Shown: positions 1-9,149 of the stretch, piece after piece
How positions within the stretch are numbered: the stretch's first letter is position 1
Layout: each line of letters begins with the position of its first letter
Source of the DNA: Rhodoferax sp.
GTDB lineage: Bacteria; Pseudomonadota; Gammaproteobacteria; Burkholderiales; Burkholderiaceae_C
Reading direction: 5' to 3'
NCBI GenBank assembly: GCA_030645355.1
Contig: JAUSNJ010000153.1
Coordinates: forward strand, 1-40,673
DNA length: 40,673 nt
The notes under the pieces: model-generated
Told to the model about the DNA's origin: nothing
What the model saw: the letters and a program-made list of their open reading frames with translations, nothing else
The model's database searches: none
Made by a program: the position numbers and the translations under genes

Positions 1-67
1 GTTCGGCTTGCAGCAGGTCTTCGGCGAGCCGTTCCAGCACCTGCTGCTGCAGCAAGAATTTATCCAT
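1..67 (-). CDS. 5' fragment of a gene running off the left edge, possibly GreA-like
   Basis: An open frame starts at an ATG at 67 on the minus strand and leaves the window after 22 codons (MDKFLLQQQVLERLAEDLLQ, then AE). The start resembles the N-terminal helix of small Gre-type transcription elongation factor relatives that I recall from Burkholderiales, but 22 residues cannot establish this. No clear Shine-Dalgarno is visible upstream. Coding status and function are both tentative. Confidence 0.35.
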   Translation of the reverse strand, partial: MDKFLLQQQVLERLAEDLLQAE

Positions 68-277
68 GATGAAAGGTAGGCATCTCGAAAAGCGGGGGGC
101 AGGTCTTGATTATGAAGTGCTTTACCAGCCTTAGACGCTTCTGTTGGCTTCAGGTTAACTTCAGCTAGGCGGCTGCGTATCCCGCGGTGCGACAAGTGGG
201 AGCGATTGTCTTCCAGAAAGCAGTCGCTGGCCAACTTCCGCAAGTGGCCCAGACTTGCCCGATGTCTGTCGCATGGA

Positions 278-369
278 AATGACTGCTTTGGGCACGAAGG
301 AGTCCGCGATGAATGTCAGGTATCTGGTTTGGTGACGTCAAAACAATTGGCTGCTCCAAAGCGGTCATT
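278..369. repeat. Inverted repeat with 14-bp arms
   Basis: The left arm AATGACTGCTTTGG (278-291) and the reverse complement of the right arm at 356-369 (AATGACCGCTTTGG) match at 13 of 14 positions and flank about 64 bp. The AATGACCGCTTTGG word resembles a degenerate intergenic repeat that recurs in many proteobacterial genomes; that link is from memory. No transposase is nearby. Confidence 0.5.
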
Positions 370-588
370 AACGAATGTCGGGAGCGGCCCACAACAGACG
401 GAAAGACCTGCAAACTGTAGACCCGTTTCCGCCCCTAGACCGTCACTAGATTCACGAATGACATGTCTGAGTGGAGGTGTCTAGCCGAAGAGGGCTATGC
501 ACTTTGCCAGGAACTCAAGAGTTGGTAACAAGTAAGTTCAAGACTTGATCGTCGGCCGGGTGTAACCCATTGATTCTCTACGGTTTCA

Positions 589-605
589 CCGCCAGCACTT
601 GGCGG
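589..605 (-). terminator. Weak hairpin downstream of the 632-1918 gene
   Basis: CCGCCA (589-594) and TGGCGG (600-605) form a 6-bp stem with a 5-nt loop, 27 bp past the stop codon of the minus-strand gene. There is no T-tract, so it is at best a weak terminator or a 3'-end stabiliser. Confidence 0.25.
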
Positions 606-631
606 GCATAAGCCCATGCGTATCGCCGGAG

Positions 632-1918
632 TCAGTGATAAAGAGGCAATGCGGACACCCGCTGATCGATGTCACGCATCATCGCGTTGTAGGCAGGCGA
701 GCCGATGCCGCCATAGCGGCGTTTGAACTCTGACTCGGACATGAATTCCGGTAAGTCACTAACCTTTGGCAAAAGGTCCGCATCGCGGATGGCTTGCGCA
801 AACCGGCCCTGCAAAGCTATGGCACCCTTTTCACTGGTAGTGGCCAGTTTTCCAAAGCGCGTGCCTGCCAGGTCGGCTGCAATGTCATTGAAGGAAAAGC
901 CGCTGCCCCCTCGCGAGTCTTGTACCTCTTTGTACAAGCCCACCGCATCCGCCAGCGGGCTCCCCGAGGTGGCCGACACTGCGGCTGAGATGGTGAAGTG
1001 CTGGGCGAAATCATCACGTCCACCCAATGCCACGCGGCCCGGACCGGGAACGGGCCAATGGCGTGCTGCTGACACAAGGGTGGCCAAGTCTCGACCGTTG
1101 ACGTACAAGGTCAGCACCAAAATGGCCGCCTGGTTTTCCTCCACCGCTTTGCCAGACTCTGCTGACCGCTGGCGTGCCAGTTCCATGAGGGGCTGTAACA
1201 GGGATGACAAGGATATGCGTCCCGTTGCCGAAGGACGAATAAGCTCCGCCAGCCGGGTTTGGTACGCCTTTGCGCGCGCCTCGGTTTCGGCGGGAACCAG
1301 GACGGAACGGAGCCGATCGGGCAGTTGATCATCCCACTGGTAGACGACTGTCAGCTGGTTCTTACGCAGCACTACCCGCTTCAACACCTGCTGCAAAGCG
1401 TTCACGTAATCGGCGCCACCCGGTGTATACGCAACACCCTGGCGCAGCGCCCACTCGGCCAGTTGGCGTGGAATGGGCAGGCGGCCCAGGCGAAGCGCGT
1501 CCAGCCGGGGAATATTCTGGGCCTCTACGAGTACCGCCGTGAGGTTCAAGTAATTGCCCAGCGGGTTGCTCGGCAACATGACAGTAAGACGAACCGTGGC
1601 GGAGCCATCCTGCAGCACGGCGCTCGCTGCGCCACGGCCCAGTCGACTTGCGGCGTAATTGGTCGCCAAATCAAGATCCCCCTGGCTGACCACAATGGTG
1701 CGGACTTCACCTTGGCGCAGCCGGCGCGGGTCGTTGCGTTCGAGCAAGAGTTTGGCGCGCGAAATGTGTTCCGGTGTGAAGTGGATCTGCGTGTCAACCA
1801 GCGGCTGTCGCTCGACCGCCAGGTAAACCGCAACCGCTGTTCCCAGCAGTACTACGATCAACACAGCACCCACTAGCCCCACAAACCATCGAACCAGCCC
1901 GAACGCGAGGCGACTCAT
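632..1918 (-). CDS. Conserved membrane-anchored protein of unknown function
   Basis: 428 residues. Residues about 8-33 form one hydrophobic segment (FGLVRWFVGLVGAVLIVVLL), after which the chain is soluble and probably periplasmic. I recognise no enzymatic motif. The soluble part alternates amphipathic helices with beta-rich stretches and ends in a conserved-looking C-terminal tail of about 80 residues (FSFNDIAADLAGTRFGKLA, then an SESEFKRRYGGIGSPAYN block). The ATG at 1918 has only a weak purine stretch upstream. It is transcribed in the same direction as the PHB cluster but is separated from it by a 115-bp gap holding repeat copy 1, so it is probably a separate unit. It resembles an uncharacterised protein family of Burkholderiales; no function is proposed. 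Confidence 0.75.
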   Translation of the reverse strand: MSRLAFGLVRWFVGLVGAVLIVVLLGTAVAVYLAVERQPLVDTQIHFTPEHISRAKLLLERNDPRRLRQGEVRTIVVSQGDLDLATNYAASRLGRGAASAVLQDGSATVRLTVMLPSNPLGNYLNLTAVLVEAQNIPRLDALRLGRLPIPRQLAEWALRQGVAYTPGGADYVNALQQVLKRVVLRKNQLTVVYQWDDQLPDRLRSVLVPAETEARAKAYQTRLAELIRPSATGRISLSSLLQPLMELARQRSAESGKAVEENQAAILVLTLYVNGRDLATLVSAARHWPVPGPGRVALGGRDDFAQHFTISAAVSATSGSPLADAVGLYKEVQDSRGGSGFSFNDIAADLAGTRFGKLATTSEKGAIALQGRFAQAIRDADLLPKVSDLPEFMSESEFKRRYGGIGSPAYNAMMRDIDQRVSALPLYH

Positions 1919-1993
1919 TCGAAGACCCCGCTCTCAAATGGATTGTGTTGAATCATCAGCAGCAGGATACCCCATCAAACGGTGAGGTCGAAT

Positions 1994-2048
1994 ACTATCT
2001 TCTTGATAGCAAACTATCAAGCATCCACGAGGGCTAGCGGCCTGTTTT
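1994..2048 (+). repeat. Dispersed hairpin repeat, copy 1
   Basis: This copy has the shared layout: stem arms CTATC/GATAG, an 11-nt spacer after TAGC (2007-2010), then CATCCACGAGGGCTA. It also contains a second, mutually exclusive stem, CTTGATAG (2002-2009) with CTATCAAG (2014-2021) around a CAAA loop. It overlaps the last codons of the minus-strand alpha/beta hydrolase gene: that gene's TAG stop (2036-2034) is the CTA of the repeat's GGGCTA box. It may double as a 3' stabiliser of the PHB operon transcript. Confidence 0.75.
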
Positions 2049-2915
2049 ATCGCAGGCTTTGTCGATAAACGCCGCCACGCAATCCAGCTGCTCCGGCACA
2101 TTGAGTGCTGGCGCATGCCCGCAGTCGGGCACCTCCTCCACCTGCAGCCGCCCCGCCGCCCCCGGCCCCCGGTGGCGCATGGCTTCAATGGTTTCCGGCA
2201 AGACCAGATCCGACTCCATGCCGTGCAAGCACAACACGGGGATTTGCAGCGCATCGTAGTGCGACCAGATTTCGTAGTCGCTCGGGTGAACAATGAACTG
2301 CTGCACCATGGCTGGGTCGTAGTGCGGTGTCACCCGGCCGTCGGGCAGTCGCCGGGTGGACGTCTCGGTCAATCGGCGCCATTGCGCATCACTGAGCCAG
2401 CCGTACGGCTTGTAGACCTGGCGAAAGAAAGCCTCCAGTTCCACCACCGTGTTGAATGCCGGCGGGTTGCCCGCATACTCGCGAATGCGTGCGATGGCTG
2501 GTGCAGCCAGCGACGGCGCATTGTCATTGAGCGTGAGGCTGCGAATGCGCGCGGGCATGGAGGGCTCGAACAGACCCGATGCACACACTGTGCCGATGGC
2601 CCCGCCCATGGACGTGCCTACCCAGTGCGCACGGGTGATGCCCAACTGGTCAAAGAAGTCCGCGGCAATGCGGGCGTAGAACGCCAGGCAGTATTCCTGC
2701 TCGGGGTGCGCGCTCCACTGGCTGAGGCCCCGGCCGATGGTGTCGGGGCACAGCACCCGGTAGCGGCCGCTCAGGTGCTCGGCCAGTTCGTCCATATCGC
2801 GTCCGGTGCGGGCCAGGCCGTGCCAGGCCACGACCACCGGCGCGTCGGCAGCGCCCCACTCGGTGTAGTGGATCTCCTGCCCGGCGCAGCGCACGTAGTT
2901 GGAGGTGTAGGCCAT
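2034..2915 (-). CDS. Alpha/beta hydrolase, last gene of the PHB-utilisation operon
   Basis: 293 residues, no signal peptide, so probably cytoplasmic. Alpha/beta-hydrolase features are clear: oxyanion motif WHG (31-33), nucleophile elbow GTSMGG with Ser102, an acid candidate in HGMESDLVLP, and the catalytic His in PDCGHAPAL near the C-terminus. It starts 2 bp after the stop of the upstream binding-protein gene, so it is operonic and probably translationally coupled. Given the neighbours, a plausible substrate is an imported 3-hydroxybutyrate dimer or short oligomer; this is inference from context, since the family is too broad to assign a substrate. Its final codons and stop lie inside dispersed repeat copy 1, so the natural C-terminus may once have been longer. 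Confidence 0.85.
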   Translation of the reverse strand: MAYTSNYVRCAGQEIHYTEWGAADAPVVVAWHGLARTGRDMDELAEHLSGRYRVLCPDTIGRGLSQWSAHPEQEYCLAFYARIAADFFDQLGITRAHWVGTSMGGAIGTVCASGLFEPSMPARIRSLTLNDNAPSLAAPAIARIREYAGNPPAFNTVVELEAFFRQVYKPYGWLSDAQWRRLTETSTRRLPDGRVTPHYDPAMVQQFIVHPSDYEIWSHYDALQIPVLCLHGMESDLVLPETIEAMRHRGPGAAGRLQVEEVPDCGHAPALNVPEQLDCVAAFIDKACDKTGR

Positions 2916-2917
2916 GG

Positions 2918-4075
2918 CTAACGCAGCAGCTTTCCACTCACGCCAATGACCGTCACCTCGACGAATCGCGAGCCGATGCGGTTGGTCTGTGAATAATTCA
3001 CGCGAGTTCCTCCCAGATCAAAATTGTCCATGCCCTCCAATGCCTTGACCAGCTTGGCGCGGGTCGGCATAGGGCCGGCACGGCGCAAGCCTTCTACCAA
3101 CACCTTGGCACCCAGGAACTCTTCAAAGCTGGTGTAGCTGACGGGCTGGTCGCCACCATACTTCTTCATCAGCGCCTGGTACTCGCGCACCACCGGCTTG
3201 TTGGCACCAAACGGGAAAGGCACCACCTGCGAAATGCCCAGGCCATGCACGGCCTTGAGGCCCGCCAGCTTGACCAGTTCGGCCGGGTCCACCACCGAGA
3301 TGTTGTAGAGCTGGCCACCGCCACCCGCGGCCCGGTATTGCTTGGCAAAGGCGGCCGTGGAGCGGTTGACCGAAATCATGATGATGGCCTGCGGTTCGGC
3401 CAGCTTGAGTTGCTTGACAGCGTCGCCCACTTCGTCGGTATTGCGCTCATACGTGGCCGTGCCCACCAGCTTGAGGTTGCGCTTGGCGACCGCCGCCTCC
3501 ACGCCCGCCAGACCGGCCTTGCCAAAGGCGTCGTTCTGGTACATCACCGCAATGCGGGTCATGCCCAGTGTGGCGGCCTGGTGCACCATGTGCTCGGTCT
3601 CGTCCATGTAGCCGGCGCGCACATGGAAGATGTAGGGATTGAAGGGGCTGCGCAGGGCCTCCCCTCCGGTATAGGGCGCCACCAGCGGCGCCCCGCCCAC
3701 ATCCAGAATGCCGTCCGCCAACAACTTGGAAACGTTGGCTGTGCCAGCGAAACCAAACAGCGCGACCACTGCGGGGTCGACCAGGGCCTCACGGGTCAGG
3801 CGCACAGTCTCGTCCACCTTGTAGCCATCGTCCAGCACGGTGTGCTTGATCTTGGCACCGTGCACGCCACCATTGGCGTTGACCCAATCAAAGTAGATCT
3901 TTCCGCCCAGCACCATTTGCTGGCCGGTACTGGCCAGCACACCGGTGAGTGGCGCCACTTGCACCACGGTCAGGTCAGGAACCGGGGCCGCATGGGCGGG
4001 CCCACCAAGCCCCATCAGCAGGGCCGACGCTGCGGCCTGCAGCGCCAGTAAAAAACGCCTCGATCGGGTCTTCAT
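2918..4075 (-). CDS. Periplasmic substrate-binding protein of HAAT-type ABC transporter (copy A)
   Basis: 385 residues with a Sec signal peptide ending around PAHAAPVPD, followed by a Peripla_BP_6 (LivJ/LivK-like) fold: VAPLTGVLASTGQQMVLGG at the start and an FGKAG-type hinge segment mid-protein. It captures a small ligand in the periplasm and delivers it to the permease. AGGAG lies 9 nt before the ATG. It lies between the 3HB-oligomer hydrolase (12-bp gap) and the alpha/beta hydrolase (2-bp gap), far from the permease genes, and is clearly different in sequence from the second binding protein at 11560-12768. By context the ligand may be 3-hydroxybutyrate or its oligomers rather than an amino acid; this is inference. 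Confidence 0.88.
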   Translation of the reverse strand: MKTRSRRFLLALQAAASALLMGLGGPAHAAPVPDLTVVQVAPLTGVLASTGQQMVLGGKIYFDWVNANGGVHGAKIKHTVLDDGYKVDETVRLTREALVDPAVVALFGFAGTANVSKLLADGILDVGGAPLVAPYTGGEALRSPFNPYIFHVRAGYMDETEHMVHQAATLGMTRIAVMYQNDAFGKAGLAGVEAAVAKRNLKLVGTATYERNTDEVGDAVKQLKLAEPQAIIMISVNRSTAAFAKQYRAAGGGGQLYNISVVDPAELVKLAGLKAVHGLGISQVVPFPFGANKPVVREYQALMKKYGGDQPVSYTSFEEFLGAKVLVEGLRRAGPMPTRAKLVKALEGMDNFDLGGTRVNYSQTNRIGSRFVEVTVIGVSGKLLR

Positions 4076-4087
4076 GGCGGCTGGCTC

Positions 4088-6310
4088 CTAGTTGGGGACT
4101 TGCAGCGAGGTTCCGCTGAATCCAATCTGGTCGGCCACTGCAGGAGTTGCCGAAAACGCGGGCACGTTGGCAGCAGTAATCGCTGGTGCGACGCCTGGGG
4201 TGCCACCACGCACCGTGGTACGCACCACTTGGCTGGGTGGCAAGGCCGTGCCGTTTTTCAGATTGGCATACATCGCATTCATGGCTTGCACGAAGTAGGT
4301 GTGCAAGGGCACGAAGCGGGTGTCAAAACCCGAGAACGCATTGAAGGCGTCAAAGTGCTGTGCGTTGGTGACTTCGATGTAGCTCAGTTTGTTGTTGGCG
4401 CCTTCTACCGCACGGTTAAAGGCAGCGTAGGCCCGCTCGGAGTGGTTGATGGGCAACAGGGCATCGCTGCGACCGGCCAGCATCAGTGTGGGCTTGCCGC
4501 GCAAATTGCCATTGAGCAGCACCTCGGCCACACCGGCCTTGACCGCGTCGCTCTGTGCCTTGGTGGGCGTAGTGCTGGCGGTCAGCGCTGCACCGGTGAC
4601 GGTATCCACACCGGTGAACAATGCGCGCTGGCACAGGGCCGCATCCAGCGAGAAGTCGGCCACGCCGGTGCTCGGCGACACACCCAGGTTCCAGGCCTTG
4701 GCGCCGCCCACGGAGTCGTTGTAGATGACCGTCGCGGGTGTGCCGTTGACGGTGCCATTGCCCGTGGCATAGCTGGCGGCTTTCGCATTGACCGACATGG
4801 CTGCCGGCGCACCAGCAGCAACTGCCGCTGCGCTCATGCCGCACAGGTTGTCGGCCACCGAGAAGCGGCCATAGGCATTGGTGTACATCATGGAAATGAT
4901 CACCGCGTTGCCCAGCGCGAAATGGGCGTTGTGCATGGTGTCGTTGTCGCTGGTCCAGCCGGCGGCCCGCATCTTGGCCAGGGCGGCCGTTGCCTGCTCC
5001 GCCGTGGTGGTACCGCTCACCAGGCCCTTGGCTGCCAATTGGGTGCAGCGGTTGGTGGCAGTGCTGGTCTGCACCGTCAGACCGATGTAGTTGTAGATGG
5101 ACACTTCAGTCAGTGCAGCTGCCGGGGCCAACGCGGCACAGGGCTGGTACAGGTTGGCAATCGTGAAGTAGTCCATCAGCGACTTGCCGTAGGACGCGAC
5201 GGGAACGCCGCCAACCTGCACGCCGTAGCCGGCCGTCGTTGCAGGCTGTGCGCTGGGTTCTCCGGCCACCACGCCGTCAATCAGGCCCGTGGTGTCCTGC
5301 TCGGCTGCGCGCAAGACCGCCGCTCCGCCATTGGAAACCGAGCCCGCAATGACCAACGTGTTGGCAGCGGTGAAGCGCAAGGCCTTGCCGGTTCCACCGG
5401 TCACCGTGGGAGCGTACTGCTGGTTGAGCACATACAGCGCATAGGCCGCAGCGCTGAGGGTGTCGTTGCCCCAGTCCTTCTCGGGGTTTATTTGCGAGTG
5501 CACCTGTTTGAGCGCTACCCGGTTCGGAAAGGCGGTGTTGAATGCCGTGCGCGCCGCATCGGTGAGGTTGGCCGCAAAGTGGGACAGCGTGCCCGCCACC
5601 GTGCGGGTGGCGCGGGTGCCGTCGATGCGGTGCACTGTGTCGTCGCCCAGGTCGTACAGGCCCATGCCCTTGCCGGCATCGGTCAACGCCACCGCACATC
5701 CGCGCTTGAGGCCCCAGTCGCCAGCGGAACCGATGGCGCCATAGACACCACGGGAACCAGACGACGGTCCGACCACGATACACGGCGCATTGACATCAAA
5801 ACTGTCGGGAACCTGCACGGCCATGGTCACACGCTTGCGTCCGCTGCCGTCGTCGAGCACGCCCACATATTCCAGCCCCGGCACCAGGCCTTCGCCCAGG
5901 GTGTTCTTGCCAGCGAGATCAATGTTGGGGCCGTACAAAGTACCGTAGCCACCATTGGCGGTGTTGTCGACCAGGCCCCGGTAGTTGGATTGGATGGCGT
6001 TGCGGCGCAACTCGTCGGCCGTTGGGTTGGCCGGGTCCACGAATGCGGTGAGCGTGGCCAGCGCGGTGCTGGCGATGCCGCTCTTACCCAAGCCGGCGGT
6101 CAGCAGGTCCTGGCCCGCTGCAGTATTGGCAGCACCGGTTGCAGTGGCCCGGTAGGCCTTGGCGCCCAGGTCAGTCACACCGCTGGGCAATCGGTTCACT
6201 TCAGGCTCCACGGTGCTGCTGCCACCACATCCGGTGAGCGCCGTTGCGCCCAAAAGTGCCACCGCTGCGGCCACCAGGGTCAGGGTGCGGGATTCATTTT
6301 TTTGGTACAT
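4088..6310 (-). CDS. D-(-)-3-hydroxybutyrate oligomer hydrolase, lipoprotein
   Basis: 740 residues. This family hydrolyses the 3-hydroxybutyrate dimers and oligomers released by PHB depolymerase to monomers (EC 3.1.1.22). The N-terminus has a lipoprotein signal with lipobox LTGC (Cys28), which predicts anchoring in the cell envelope. Family hallmarks are the GPSSGSRGVYGAIGSAG block (about 181-197), DAGKGMG, and the nucleophile motif GSVSNGG with Ser326. The catalytic Asp and His candidates are in LAGRSDALLPINHSE and TNAQHFDAF. The length agrees with the family (around 700 residues). The start is well supported by AGGAG 6 nt upstream of the ATG. It is embedded in the ABC-transporter operon, with a 46-bp gap to the LivM-type permease gene, directly linking oligomer cleavage to uptake. 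Confidence 0.93.
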   Translation of the reverse strand: MYQKNESRTLTLVAAAVALLGATALTGCGGSSTVEPEVNRLPSGVTDLGAKAYRATATGAANTAAGQDLLTAGLGKSGIASTALATLTAFVDPANPTADELRRNAIQSNYRGLVDNTANGGYGTLYGPNIDLAGKNTLGEGLVPGLEYVGVLDDGSGRKRVTMAVQVPDSFDVNAPCIVVGPSSGSRGVYGAIGSAGDWGLKRGCAVALTDAGKGMGLYDLGDDTVHRIDGTRATRTVAGTLSHFAANLTDAARTAFNTAFPNRVALKQVHSQINPEKDWGNDTLSAAAYALYVLNQQYAPTVTGGTGKALRFTAANTLVIAGSVSNGGAAVLRAAEQDTTGLIDGVVAGEPSAQPATTAGYGVQVGGVPVASYGKSLMDYFTIANLYQPCAALAPAAALTEVSIYNYIGLTVQTSTATNRCTQLAAKGLVSGTTTAEQATAALAKMRAAGWTSDNDTMHNAHFALGNAVIISMMYTNAYGRFSVADNLCGMSAAAVAAGAPAAMSVNAKAASYATGNGTVNGTPATVIYNDSVGGAKAWNLGVSPSTGVADFSLDAALCQRALFTGVDTVTGAALTASTTPTKAQSDAVKAGVAEVLLNGNLRGKPTLMLAGRSDALLPINHSERAYAAFNRAVEGANNKLSYIEVTNAQHFDAFNAFSGFDTRFVPLHTYFVQAMNAMYANLKNGTALPPSQVVRTTVRGGTPGVAPAITAANVPAFSATPAVADQIGFSGTSLQVPN

Positions 6311-6356
6311 GGTTGTCTCCTAATCGGTTCTTGTTGGTCAATGGGGCTAGGTGCGG

Positions 6357-7424
6357 TCAAGCCTGCGCACTGCGGGCGCGCAGTCTCCCCACCACACCGG
6401 AGGGGAAGTAATAGACGGACAGGACAAACAGCACGCCAAGCCACAACAGCCAGCGGTCCGGCGACAACAGCGCCGACAGCCAGGGCAAGGCGCTGGCAGC
6501 CTCGCTGCCCAGGCGCAGCAGGTCCTGCAAATAGCTCTGCGCCACCAGGAACAGAGCGGCGCCCACAATCGCGCCATACATGGTGCCCATGCCGCCAATG
6601 ACGACGATAAGCAGCACGTCCATCATGATTTCGAAGGACAGCGAGGTGTCCGGCCCGTTGTAGCGCAGCCAGAGCGCCAGCATCGCACCGGCCAGGCACG
6701 CAAACAAGGCCGACAGAATGGCCGACGTGGTGCGGTAGACCACCACACGGTAGCCAATGGCCTCGGCACGGAATTCGTTCTCGCGGATGGCCTGCAGCAC
6801 CCGGCCAAAGGGCGAATTGACAATGCGCAGCAGCGCCAGAAACAGCACCACTGCCGTCATAAACAACAGGTAGTAGCACAGCAGGCGGCCGTCGAGCGAG
6901 ACACCCAGAAAGGGTTCTTCACTGAACTCGAAGCTGGGCGACAGAATCTCCGGCACCTTGAACGACAGGCCATCTTCACCACCGGTGATCTCATGCAACT
7001 GGGACGCCAGCGTCAGGAATGCCGAGGCCACCGCCAGCGTGATCATGGCAAAGAAGATGGCCCGCACGCGCAGCGAAAACAGGCCCACCATCAGCGCCAG
7101 TGCAAATGACAGCAGCAGTGATCCGCCCAACCCCACCGCCAGTGCTTCCCAGGTTGGCCCCATGCGCGTCGTGGCCACCGCAATGCCATAGGCGCCAATG
7201 CCAAAGAACATGGTGTGCGCAAAACTGACGATGCCGGTGTAGCCCAACAGCAAGTCAAAACTGGCCACCAGCACAATGAAGACCAGCACCTTGGCCGCCA
7301 CGTTGAGCGCCTTCACGCCGGGGAAGATGAAGGGTGTCAACGCAAGTGCCAACACCAGCAGGATCAGCAGACCGGCCAGCCAGCGGCTGCGCGGCAAATC
7401 ATTGGAGAGAAGTCTGTGCAACAT
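6357..7424 (-). CDS. HAAT-family ABC transporter permease, LivM-type
   Basis: 355 residues, polytopic, with about ten hydrophobic segments. The LivM signature is seen around FDLLLGYTGIVSFAHTMFFG (about 55-74) and the EAA-like cytoplasmic loop AIRENEFRAEAIGY. It forms the inner-membrane channel with the LivH-type partner, whose gene lies 4 bp upstream. Both belong to the hydrophobic amino-acid transporter class, yet the gene is sandwiched between PHB-degradation genes, so the cargo may be 3-hydroxybutyrate or a related short acid. That substrate shift is inference. Confidence 0.9.
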   Translation of the reverse strand: MLHRLLSNDLPRSRWLAGLLILLVLALALTPFIFPGVKALNVAAKVLVFIVLVASFDLLLGYTGIVSFAHTMFFGIGAYGIAVATTRMGPTWEALAVGLGGSLLLSFALALMVGLFSLRVRAIFFAMITLAVASAFLTLASQLHEITGGEDGLSFKVPEILSPSFEFSEEPFLGVSLDGRLLCYYLLFMTAVVLFLALLRIVNSPFGRVLQAIRENEFRAEAIGYRVVVYRTTSAILSALFACLAGAMLALWLRYNGPDTSLSFEIMMDVLLIVVIGGMGTMYGAIVGAALFLVAQSYLQDLLRLGSEAASALPWLSALLSPDRWLLWLGVLFVLSVYYFPSGVVGRLRARSAQA

Positions 7425-7428
7425 GCGT

Positions 7429-8412
7429 TCACCTACTCGTTACGGGATAGACACCCTGGGGGCGCCACAGCAGGATGGCGACCATCAACGCGATGTTGGA
7501 AAACAGCGCAACCTTGGGGGCGAGGAAGCCGGTGTAATTGGCCATCAGGCCGACCAGCAAGGCGCCAATCAGCGCACCACCCGTAGAGCCCAGGCCTCCG
7601 ATGATGATGACGATGAAGATCAGCACATTGACCTGGGCACCCATTTGCGGCGTCACGGTCTGCTGGTACAGGCCCCACATCACGCCACCCAGCCCCGCAA
7701 GGCCACTGCCCACCACAAACACGCCGATGAACAGGCGCTTGATGCGGTAGCCCAGGGACTCCACCATCTCGCGGTCCTGCACGCCAGCGCGGATCAGCAA
7801 GCCGATCTTGGTGCGGCTCAGCACCCAGGCCAGCGTCGCAAATACGGCCAGCCCCACCACCACGGCCATCAGACGGTATTTTTCAATGGCCGCATCACCC
7901 AGGTACACGGAACCGCGCATGGCTTCGGGCAACGGCAACGCGATCTGCGCCGGACCCCAGATCACCTTGATCAGTTCTTCGCCAATGATCATGCCGCCCA
8001 TGGTGATCAGGATCTGTTTCAGGTGCTGCCCATAGACAGGGCGCACGATGAAGCGCTCAAACGCCAGGCCCACCGCACCGGCCACGGCCATGGCGATCAG
8101 CATGGCCGGAAAGACTGCCACCAGGTTGCGCCACAACTGGTCCGAGCTGGTCCAGTCGCCCATGGCCCCCATCACGCTGGTCGCCACGAAGGCACCCAGC
8201 GCAATGAACACACCATGGCCAAAGTTGAGGACATCCATCAGCCCGAACACCAGCGTCAGGCCCGAGGCGATGATGAAGATGATCATGCCCATGGCCAGTC
8301 CAGCCACGGTCAACGTGAGCCACGTGGACGGTGAGCCAATCAAGGGCATCACCAGCACGGCGAGCAAGGGCACCAGGACCAGGGGTTTCCAGTCGAAATT
8401 GATTGTTTTCAT
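7429..8412 (-). CDS. HAAT-family ABC transporter permease, LivH-type
   Basis: 327 residues and strongly hydrophobic. LivH-type features are LTLVFGLMDVLNFGHGVFIA near residue 50-70 and the cytoplasmic loop VQDREMVESLGY, which contacts the ATPases. Its ATG overlaps the stop of the LivF-type gene by 4 nt (ATGA), so translation is coupled. It pairs with the LivM-type subunit to form the import channel of the PHB cluster. Confidence 0.9.
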   Translation of the reverse strand: MKTINFDWKPLVLVPLLAVLVMPLIGSPSTWLTLTVAGLAMGMIIFIIASGLTLVFGLMDVLNFGHGVFIALGAFVATSVMGAMGDWTSSDQLWRNLVAVFPAMLIAMAVAGAVGLAFERFIVRPVYGQHLKQILITMGGMIIGEELIKVIWGPAQIALPLPEAMRGSVYLGDAAIEKYRLMAVVVGLAVFATLAWVLSRTKIGLLIRAGVQDREMVESLGYRIKRLFIGVFVVGSGLAGLGGVMWGLYQQTVTPQMGAQVNVLIFIVIIIGGLGSTGGALIGALLVGLMANYTGFLAPKVALFSNIALMVAILLWRPQGVYPVTSR

Positions 8413-9149
8413 ATCGCAAGCCCCAGCAAGGCGTGTTGCAGGTCTTCGTTGTCGGCCAGCTCCGCCATAGCACCGGCATGCACGACGCGGCCGTTGTCCA
8501 TCACCGCCACATGGTCTCCCAGGCGCTTGGCAAAGCTGATGTTTTGCTCCACCAGCAGGATGGTGGTGCCGGTCTGCTTGAGTTGGGCAAAGGCGTCAAT
8601 CATGTTGTTGATGATGGCGGGCGCCAGACCCTTGCTGGGCTCGTCGACGATCAGCAGTTTGCGTGGCTCCACGATGGCGCGGGCCACCGCCAGCATCTGT
8701 TTTTGCCCACCCGAGAGCTTGCCCGCCGGGTGGTTCCAGAATTTCTCGACCGCCGGAAACAATCTAAAAATCCACTCCAGGCGCCGGGTGTCCATCTGCT
8801 GGGCACGCTTGGCCGACCGGGCCGCCAGCAGCATGTTTTCCTTGACAGTGAGATCCGAAAAAATGCCCATGTTTTCTGGCACATAGGCAATGTCCAGACC
8901 GGCAATGGCGGGCGTCTCTGCGGCCGTGATGTTCTTACCATCAAAGGTGATCGTGCCTTGCGAGGCGTGCCACAGTCCCATGATGGTGCGCAGCGTCGTC
9001 GTCTTGCCCGCGCCATTGCGGCCCAGCAGCATGGTGAGTTGGCCACGCGGCACGGTCAGGTCAACCCCGTGCAGGATGTGGTACGCGCCAATGTGCGTGT
9101 GCACGGCCGACAGCGTCAGCAGGTTGTCGTGGCTTGCGTTGGCGTTCAT
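8409..9149 (-). CDS. HAAT-family ABC transporter ATP-binding protein, LivF-type
   Basis: 246 residues. Walker A GRNGAGKTT (about 43-51), signature LSGGQKQM, Walker B KLLIVDEP followed by SKGLAP, and the H-loop region LLVEQN are all present, so it should be an active ATPase. The size and SKGLAP/VEQN style are typical of LivF. AGGAGG lies just upstream of the ATG, and the ATG overlaps the stop of the LivG-type gene by 4 nt. It energises the import complex together with the LivG-type partner. Confidence 0.92.
   Translation of the reverse strand: MNANASHDNLLTLSAVHTHIGAYHILHGVDLTVPRGQLTMLLGRNGAGKTTTLRTIMGLWHASQGTITFDGKNITAAETPAIAGLDIAYVPENMGIFSDLTVKENMLLAARSAKRAQQMDTRRLEWIFRLFPAVEKFWNHPAGKLSGGQKQMLAVARAIVEPRKLLIVDEPSKGLAPAIINNMIDAFAQLKQTGTTILLVEQNISFAKRLGDHVAVMDNGRVVHAGAMAELADNEDLQHALLGLAI

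Larger units (their letters stand above)
68..631. other. Gene-poor intergenic stretch
   Basis: No convincing gene is seen in this 564-bp stretch. Short open frames on both strands are rich in Cys, Arg and Ser, lack ribosome-binding sites and match no family I recognise. The stretch holds an inverted repeat at 278-369 and a small GC hairpin at 589-605, both listed separately. Its base composition is less GC-rich than the neighbouring genes, as expected for non-coding DNA. Confidence 0.6.

Noticed and set aside
165..484. Overlapping short open frames on both strands
   Set aside because: No ribosome sites, Cys/Arg/Ser-rich composition and no family resemblance; they look like chance frames in non-coding DNA.
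4100..6601. Long plus-strand frame opposite the oligomer hydrolase and permease genes
   Set aside because: It is the antisense shadow of well-supported minus-strand genes; its translation is His/Gly/Arg-rich and matches nothing.
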